Positions 57,236 through 64,000 of a stretch of DNA of 64,000 nt are shown here, piece by piece. Within the stretch, counting starts at the first letter, position 1, and each line of letters begins with the position of its first letter. A model generated the notes under the pieces. It was given only the letters and a program-made list of their open reading frames with translations. It searched no databases and was not told where the DNA came from. Source of the DNA: Pelobates cultripes (Eukaryota > Chordata > Amphibia > Anura > Pelobatidae); assembly GCA_933207985.1 (NCBI GenBank), contig OW240912.1, forward strand, positions 110,840,563 to 110,904,562, in the 5' to 3' direction. The position numbers and the translations under genes are program-made.

Positions 57236-57575
57236 AGTACAATTAGCTATTATTTCCATGCTGCTATTATTTTTTAATAAAAAAGCAAGAGACTAATAGC
57301 GTTGCTCATCTGATACCCTTTGCTTCTCTGATATTGTTTTGGACTTCTAAAAAGCAGAGGCTGATTTCTTGACTTCTTTGATATTCCCATTGGATTACAA
57401 AAAAATTATTTTGGAACATTACAAAATTAAAGTTGTAATAAAAAACATAATCCAGCTATCTTTTGAGGTTTCTTGACATATGTCACCCTCAGGTCATACC
57501 AGCAACGGGAGATATAGTCAGCAACTTGACAATGGTCTCATCACCAATACTCTCGCCTTTTACCCTTTAGTGATA

Positions 57576-58089
57576 TTAAACGAACACTATAGGGTCAGGA
57601 ACACAAACATGTATTCCTGACCCTATAGTGTTTAACCCACCATTTAGGTGGCTTTCCCCCACCCCCCTTAAAAGGAATTAAAACTCACCTTAATTCCAGT
57701 GCAGAGCCTGCGCTAGCTCCGCCCCCTTGGTGAAATCATCAGAATTGCCAATTTTTAGCCAATTTTTAGCCAATCCAGTGCTTGGATTGGCTGAAATCAG
57801 CATTGGGGCATGGCCTATCAGCACCTCCTCATAGAGATGCATTGAATCAATGCATCTCTTTGAGGCAAATTCACCGTCCCTATGCAGAGCGTGGAGACAC
57901 TGAACGGCAGGGTTGCTTACTGTGCAGCACTGAGTCAGGAAGCACCTCCAGTGGCCATCTGAGGAGTGGCCACTTGGAGATGTCCCTAGGGCAATGTAAA
58001 CACTGCCTTTTCTCTGAAGGCAATGATTATACTCACCAGAACAACTACATTAAGCTATAGTTTTTCTGGTGACTATAGTGTCCCTTTAA
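57576..58089. mobile_element. TTAA-flanked MITE
   Basis: TTAA at 57576-57579 and 58086-58089. The ends ACGAACACTATAGGGTC and GACTATAGTGTCCCT form an inverted repeat. A subterminal hairpin at 57590-57632 pairs CTATAGGGTCAGGAA with its complement. It has no coding capacity and belongs to the same broad class as 36753-37232. Confidence 0.88.
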
Positions 58090-59984
58090 CTATTTAAGCC
58101 TAACACTTGCCTAAGATACTCCTGTGGATTTTTGTTTGTTGCTTTTCTACACGTTTGCTTGTTATGAAATACAGTAGGGTGTGTAAGTGGGCAAACATAT
58201 TGTTTTAACATACAGGAACTAATTATATCATGAGAATGTGAAAAGGATTGGGTTGCCTGTACTTACTAGGTAATCACTCAAATTTATGATTAATAATACA
58301 AAGTATGATGGTTTTTGATTTTTCTTAACTTTAAAGAAATTGGTTGCACATCCCAAGTAAAAAGGGCCTGTGAAAATTATTATAGTTCATTTCATCTATC
58401 AAATGCCCCAGTTACCACATGCTCTCCAATGTTTCTGAAGAATTCTGTGGAATCATAGTGGCTGAAAGACGAGTGGTAGCATGGAGAGTCGGAATTAAAT
58501 ACCCATGTTGCCCTTGTGAAATGTGTATCAAAACATAATCAGGGTTCATGCTACATTTGTGCATGCACTCACACATATTAATAAGGAGGCATATAATTTA
58601 TGAACATAGAGATTAACGTTGCCCTGTTTTATATCCATACTTTAAATCATACTGCACCCAGAATTAATGTGACATCACACTTGCTTGCTCTCGGTTGAAG
58701 TCCTATGAATGCTTGTGCCACAACATGGGACAAGCAAGTGATCATTGGGGGATTCACAATGTAAGTATACTGTGTCATGTAATCCCTACAGGTGGATCCT
58801 GACTAATTGGTCTGGGGGAAATGTATACTTCAATACAAGCTGCCTGCTGTGCATTTTCAATGGGGCCAACTGCAGTTTCCTTATTTCTAAATCGGTTGTC
58901 TCTTTCCAAACAAGGCCTCCTATTGACCTGTATTAAATGTGCAGTCACAAAAGCAGTCTTTGTCATACCCCAGGTCAAGTCTTCCACTTGTTTTATGGTT
59001 CTTGTGGTAACTGGTATCTACATAACTCATTCCTTGCCCTCAGGACTTATGCAACATTGTAGGGCAATAGACTTCTCTCACTAAGATAGCCTCTCAATAC
59101 AATGCTGTTTCTTTTGCCAAAGCTGTTCTTCCAGGATTGTGGGTATACATTGATTACCAATCAATTCAGCTCTTATGAATGGTTTTGCCGGTCTTCCTTA
59201 ATGAGATCACCAAGGCCGTGAAGGATATAATCAAGGAGCAATGAGAACTCTGACAACTAGCTCACTTGTGGTTTAGCGAGATCTTGGTTGGAGGAGGAGA
59301 GATAGGTCAGCTAATCTCATGTAGCATGTCTCAGTTCCCAATAGGCAAGCTTCTTACTAAGGTATTTGGGTCCTAGACTATGTAGTGCTTTCCGGTCATT
59401 CAGGAGACTTTCAAGTTGATTCTGAATCTCACTCGTAGAGGTGGTGTGAGGTCCTCAAGGTGGATTTTCCGCCTTTTTAAATGCACCACTGTGTTCTGTA
59501 AAAGCTGGAGGTTATTAATAAGAAGTGTAATCCAATTTTCGCTTTTTTTAAATGAAATTGAATAATGTATTTTTAAATGTTATGTTGACTTTTTCTGAGA
59601 AAATTCCACTTTTTTATCTGGCTTAGCAGCTATATTGGATCAGATTCTACTGTTACCTGACCAACAGCTGCTCTACCTAACTTGTCTTCTTGGGAAACGG
59701 CAACAGCAGGCAATTTAGGTCCCTGGCCATGGGAACTAGCATATCACTTCTCTCATCTACCATTATTTAGTTGGATTCTACATGATTTTATTCATAACAA
59801 TTGATCAAAAAAGACAAAATGTTAAAAAAACATATTAAAAGCCTTCAAGTTGGAACCAGTAAGGTGAATTAGTGTGGCATTGACAGAACAGGCGAGCTTG
59901 GAGTGATACTAAAAACCTCCTCATATTTAAATGTACATAGGGATTTGGGATAGTGCGCATGTACTTTTTCTTGCTTTTGTTCTA
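58090..59984. other. Unassigned interval
   Basis: About 1.9 kb with no recognised domain, RNA gene or terminus apart from the short repeat at 59927-59975 shared with 27492-27545. 59220-59500 may be a fragment of an interspersed repeat, but no partner is in the window. Confidence 0.4.
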
Positions 59985-61581
59985 CAGGTGATACTCTAAA
60001 ACTTAGATTATCGTGCAAAAGTTCATTTATTTCAGTAATGCAACGTAAAAGGGGAAACTAATATATGAGATAGACGCATTACATGCAAAGCAAGGTAGTT
60101 CAAGCCGTGATTTGTCATAAGTGCAATGATTATGGCTTACAGCTCATGAAAACTCCAAATCCACAATCTCAGTAAATTAGAATATTACATGCAATCAATA
60201 AAACAAGGAGTGTACATAGAACAATATCGGACCTCTGAAAAGTATAAGCATGCATATGGACTCAGTACTTGGTTTGGGCCCCTTTTGAAGCAATTACTGC
60301 CTCAATGTGGCGTGGCATGGAAGCTATCAGCCTGTGGCACTGCTGAGGTGTTATGGAAGACCAAAATGCTTCAATAGCGGCCTTCAGCTCTTCTGCATTG
60401 CTTGGTCTCATGTCTCTCATCTTTCTCTTGGCAATGCCCCATAGATTCTCTATGGGGATCAAGTCAGGCGAGTTTGCTGGCCAATCAAGCACAGTAATCC
60501 CACGGTCACTTAACAAGGCTTTGGTTCTTTTGGCGGTGTGGGCAGGTTTCCTGCTGGAAAATGAAGTCAACATCCCCATAAAGCTCGTCTGCGGAAGGAA
60601 GCATGAAGTGCTCCAAAATCTCCCGGTAGACGGCTGCATTGACCCTGGACTTAATGAAGCACAGTGGACCACTATCAGCAGATGACATGGCTCCCCAAAT
60701 CAACACAGACTGTGGAAACTTCACACTGGACTTCAAGCATCTTTCAGTGTGTGCATCTCCATTCTTCCTCCAGACTCTGGGTCCTTGGCTTCCAAATGAG
60801 ATGCAAAAGTTGCTCTCATCAGAAAAGAGGACTTTGGACCACTGAGCAACAGACCAGGTCTGTTTTTCTTTAGCCCGGGTAAGACGCTTGTTTGTTGTTC
60901 AGGAGCAGCTTGACAAGAGGAATACGACATCTGAAGCCCATGTCCCGGATCCGTCTGTGTGTGGTAGTTCTTGGTGCACTGACTCCAGCCTCAGTCCACT
61001 CCTTGTGAAAGTCCCCAACACTTTTGAATGGCTTTTTCCTGACAACCCTCTCCAGGCTGCGGTCATCTCTGCTGCTTGTGCACCTTTTTTCTTCCACACT
61101 TTTTCCTTCCACATAACTTTCTAGTAATGTGCTTTGATACAGCACTTTGGAAACATCCAACTTCCGTGGCAATTACCTTTTGAGGCTTTCCCTCATTATG
61201 GAGGGTGTCATTGATGGTTTTCTGCACAACTGTCAGGTCAGCAGTCTTCCCCATGATTGTGATTCCTACTGAACCAGACTGAGAGACCATTAAAGGCTCA
61301 GAAACCCTTTGCAGGTGTTATGGCTTACTTAGCTGATTAGAGAGGGACACTGTGAGCCTAGAATATTGCACCTTTTCACAATATTCTAATTTACTGAAAT
61401 TGTGGATTTGGGGTTTTCATGAGCTGTAAGCCATAATCATCGGACTTATGACAAATCATGGCTTGAACTATCTTGCTTTGCATGTAATGCGTCTATCTCA
61501 TATATTGGTTTCCCCTTTTATGTTGCATTACTGAAATAAATGAACTTTTGCACGATATTCAACATTTTCGAGTATCACTTG
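59985..61581 (-). mobile_element. Tc1 transposon, full length, dead
   Basis: 1597 bp with TA on both sides (59983-59984 and 61582-61583). The ends are CAGGTGATACTC and GAGTATCACTTG, continuing as ~210-bp inverted repeats. The element at 106-657 belongs to the same family. Transposase is on the minus strand. Confidence 0.92.
60262..61290 (-). pseudogene. Tc1 transposase, frameshifted
   Basis: It starts near 61250 with MGKTADLTVVQ and an HTH region to about 61130. The second DNA-binding part lies around 61080-60880 in a shifted frame (RTTTHRRIRDMGFRCRIP). The first catalytic D is in FSDESN (about 60810-60830). The middle domain reads SVLIWGAMSS (about 60690). The second catalytic D is lost: the frame reads QQET at about 60545, where a small deletion also changes frame. 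The third catalytic E is kept in NSPDLIPIENLWG (about 60445-60485). The end, AVIASKGAQTKY and stop, is at 60262. At least three frame breaks are present. Confidence 0.9.
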
Positions 61582-61583
61582 TA

Positions 61584-62261
61584 TGTATTTTGGCTGTTGA
61601 ATACTGTAGCCGTAGCAGCTGCCCAAGAGTAGTGGGAGTTTGAGTGCAGGTTTTAATTTTGTTTACGTTGTAAAAATAATTGAACATTTTACAACTACAA
61701 CTCGTTTAACCTAATATTGTGAAAACACACTAGAGCTTACAGTTTGAGTATTTATTTTTTAAATACAAATCATTTATAAAATAAGTTTTTCTGAGATATA
61801 ATTTTCTGTGACTTTTTTGCTTGCTATAATTATGGCTTGGTAATACAGTGGATAATAGTTTGGTAAGAACTTGACTGAAGAGCTCAGAAGAATTTTTTTT
61901 TTAATTATAATGCTATGCAAAATATTCGTTATGATTACGGAACTAGAATATCTACAATGTGATGTTTTAAATCAACAATGGTTGTGCACTTATCTTATTT
62001 TGTTCAAATTCCTGAAGGCAGAATGACTTGACACATGACTTAATTTACAAACACACTTTGTTTACAGATATAATGAATTTAACTGTCACACTTTCCAATA
62101 TTAACATTTTAAGGACCCAGATGAGCAAGTCTGACTTACACTTAGATGTGAAGCTCATATTCATGCGTTTTTCCCTAGTTTTACATTTAGAGGTCGATTT
62201 ACTAGATGCCAATGCTGTAGTAGTTCGCATTGCAACTACACCAAAATACAATTTTCTAACT
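61584..62261. other. Unassigned AT-rich interval
   Basis: No recognised gene or repeat terminus. Confidence 0.4.
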
Positions 62262-63776
62262 GTTTAAAAGAGACACTCCAGCTTGCTGAAGTGCTTTAGG
62301 AGTCAGATGGATGAACCCATGTCCAAATTAATAAAGGCATCAATTTGATATGAAAAAAAAAATTCATTCATTGTTATGAACTAATTTGGAACAATTTGGG
62401 AATACCCCTTGGGAGTTAGGCCAGACAGCTAGCAGGCATATGAGAAGCATACCTATAAAAATAATACCTCCCTGAGAAGCATATGAGAAGCATTCTGTTG
62501 GGAAATTTTATTGGCACATTTTAGCAGAAGAGAAAGGGCAGATTGGAACAGAAAGAGAGAAACCACCCCTGGGTAAAAAAGGTAAACAAAGTTTATGTTT
62601 TTTGTTTTTAATTTAGGAGGGGCATCTGCCATGAAATGGGTTACAAGGACACTACACCGTTAAAAAACAATATTCATTTTCAACATTTAACTTTGCTGCT
62701 ATACCAGTTAGTAAAAGGTTGCAACCAGCAAGTAAGTACTCCATAGGAAACCACAGAAAAGACAATGCCATTTGCATTATAAAAAATGGTGTCATGGTGT
62801 CACTGGTCCTTTTAGCAACAAAAATGCAACCCCTAGTGAGATCACATGTCTGGTCCACACTGTTTAACCCTTTCAGTGCTGCAGCAGAGAGCAGTGTGCA
62901 CATAATAATGTGTATAAACACAGTGGGTTATTCACAAAAGATAAATTAATTTATTTTAACCATATTTGTACTTCCATATGGCTACAATTCAGTTGTTTGT
63001 TGAAAATCATCCAAGTTTGGTTCTTCCAGTTGCTCTGATACACACCAGAGAAATTAAATATTCAATACATAGCCTTTCTAATCCTAGCCTAAGCCACCCT
63101 AATGCTATTTTATCCCACTTAGAGGGACACTAGGCACCCAGACCACTTCATTTTATTGAAGTAGTCTGGGTAAACTACCTCTGTCCCCTTAATTGCAGTG
63201 TTATGTCTACCTCTAGTGGCACATCCTGCAATCTATTGGAGTTTAACTTTGAGAAACAACATTGGAGGTCCTCATGCTTAGGATGAGGATGTCCAGCATC
63301 TTCAAAGCCCCATATGTCCTCTATTTGTGTGATGTTGTGGGAGGAGGAGACCAAGCCAGTGCAGATGGAGCTTTCCTATGGGAAAGCATTGGATTGTGGA
63401 TTGGCTGAGATCATCAAAATTTATAATCTCAGCCACGAAGGTGGACCAAGGTGCGACCAACCACGGCGAGACCGGTATGGTGTGGGAGACAAGGTAAGTA
63501 AATCCCCTCATCAGTGCAATCTAAGGGGGGGCAGGGACCTAAACAGCCACACATTTTGAAATTTAAAATTTTTTAAATGCTGAGAAATTATTGCAATGAC
63601 ATGTCCAATCAAACAGAAATCATTAACAGCTAGGATGAACTACGAAGGTATTTTATAAAAATGCCTGTTTCTCTTGAAATCTGGACTTTTAGGAAGTAAG
63701 CATTCTGGGACATGGGCATTACAGTTAAAGCACTTCAGTAAGCTAAAGTACTTTAGGGAAGTGGAGTGTTCCTTAA
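62262..63776. mobile_element. Nest of TTAA-type element ends
   Basis: Left end TTTAAAAGAGACACTCCAGC near 62264. A right-end-like inverted partner at 63732-63776 ends GTGGAGTGTTCCTTAA. Inside are further ends: GGACACTACACCGTTAA near 62648-62664 and AGAGGGACACTAGGCACCCA at 63121-63140, with the hairpin ACCACTTCATTTTATTGAAGTAGT next to it. This looks like elements inserted in one another; exact pairing of ends is uncertain. Confidence 0.5.
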
Positions 63777-64000
63777 ATATACATGTAAATGTAATCCCAG
63801 GAGGAATATAGAATATGGTTCCTTATATCAATCCCATTTGGATGAGTAAGGTGAAATAAGAACAGGAGTGCTCTAGTACTAACAATGTACAGTTACTATA
63901 TTCTCTCCTTCTCCAAAGGAGTGCAGCAAAAAGTAGATTGTATTCATTTCTCTAGAAACCCCAGGGTCATAATGAGAATTCTTGGGGCCTCTTACAAAAT
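63777..64000. other. Unassigned window end
   Basis: No feature recognised in the last bases. Confidence 0.4.

Overview
The window reads as non-coding, transposon-packed vertebrate DNA, most likely from a frog (anuran amphibian). I infer this from the mixture of elements: a sushi-class Ty3/Gypsy chromovirus, Penelope-like elements (PLEs) with hammerhead-type motifs, L1 and CR1 LINE remains, Tc1 elements, foldback hAT elements and many short elements flanked by TTAA whose ends read like A(G)GGACACTATAG. I found no host protein gene, tRNA or rRNA. Species cannot be fixed from the sequence alone.

Layout. 1-837: an internally deleted Tc1 element and a GT/AT microsatellite. 838-20778: a ~9.97-kb tandem direct duplication (copy A 838-10808, copy B 10809-20778). 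Each copy holds an unclassified repeat, a decayed plus-strand CR1 LINE, an unclassified repeat family (called family R here), a 13-unit ~91-bp minisatellite, a hAT end and the 3' part of a minus-strand L1. 20779-24457: the 5' part of that L1, interrupted by a palindromic hAT element that carries a captured piece of the L1 at its centre. 25072-26652: a Tc1 element with 213-bp inverted repeats and a dead transposase. 27577-29580: a decayed PLE with a GIY-YIG remnant, then a TATA box plus degenerate hammerhead. 30855-34100: repeat fragments, a minus-strand CR1-like RT, a pyrimidine-rich tandem repeat and a hAT end. 35308-35369: a TATA box followed by a nearly complete type I hammerhead fold.

36084-50354: a second duplication (copy 1 36084-39618, copy 2 47306-50354). 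Between the copies lie a hAT fragment, a 100-N assembly gap, a PLE-like leader and a nearly intact Gypsy element (41770-47305). Copy 1 carries two insertions that copy 2 lacks, so copy 2 supplies their empty sites. Both copies hold a solo LTR nested in a TTAA-type element.

50430-64000: truncated TTAA-type elements, a degraded endogenous retrovirus with protease and RT traces (about 51510-53640), a 2.1-kb foldback element with a central palindrome and a terminal run of hairpins (55111-57235), another TTAA element (57576-58089), a complete but dead Tc1 on the minus strand (59985-61581) and a nest of TTAA-type ends (62262-63776).

How the parts work together. The Gypsy element is the only one with near-intact coding capacity. 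Its LTR has a TATA box, and the predicted transcript start is complementary to the 10 nt just after the LTR, which suggests self-priming. A G GGA AAC site joins gag to pol by -1 frameshifting, and protease, RT, RNase H, integrase and chromodomain follow, with one frame break between RNase H and integrase. The PLE terminal modules pair a TATA box with a hammerhead about 23-35 nt downstream, which would let the ribozyme process the 5' end of its own transcript. All other elements look dead or non-autonomous.
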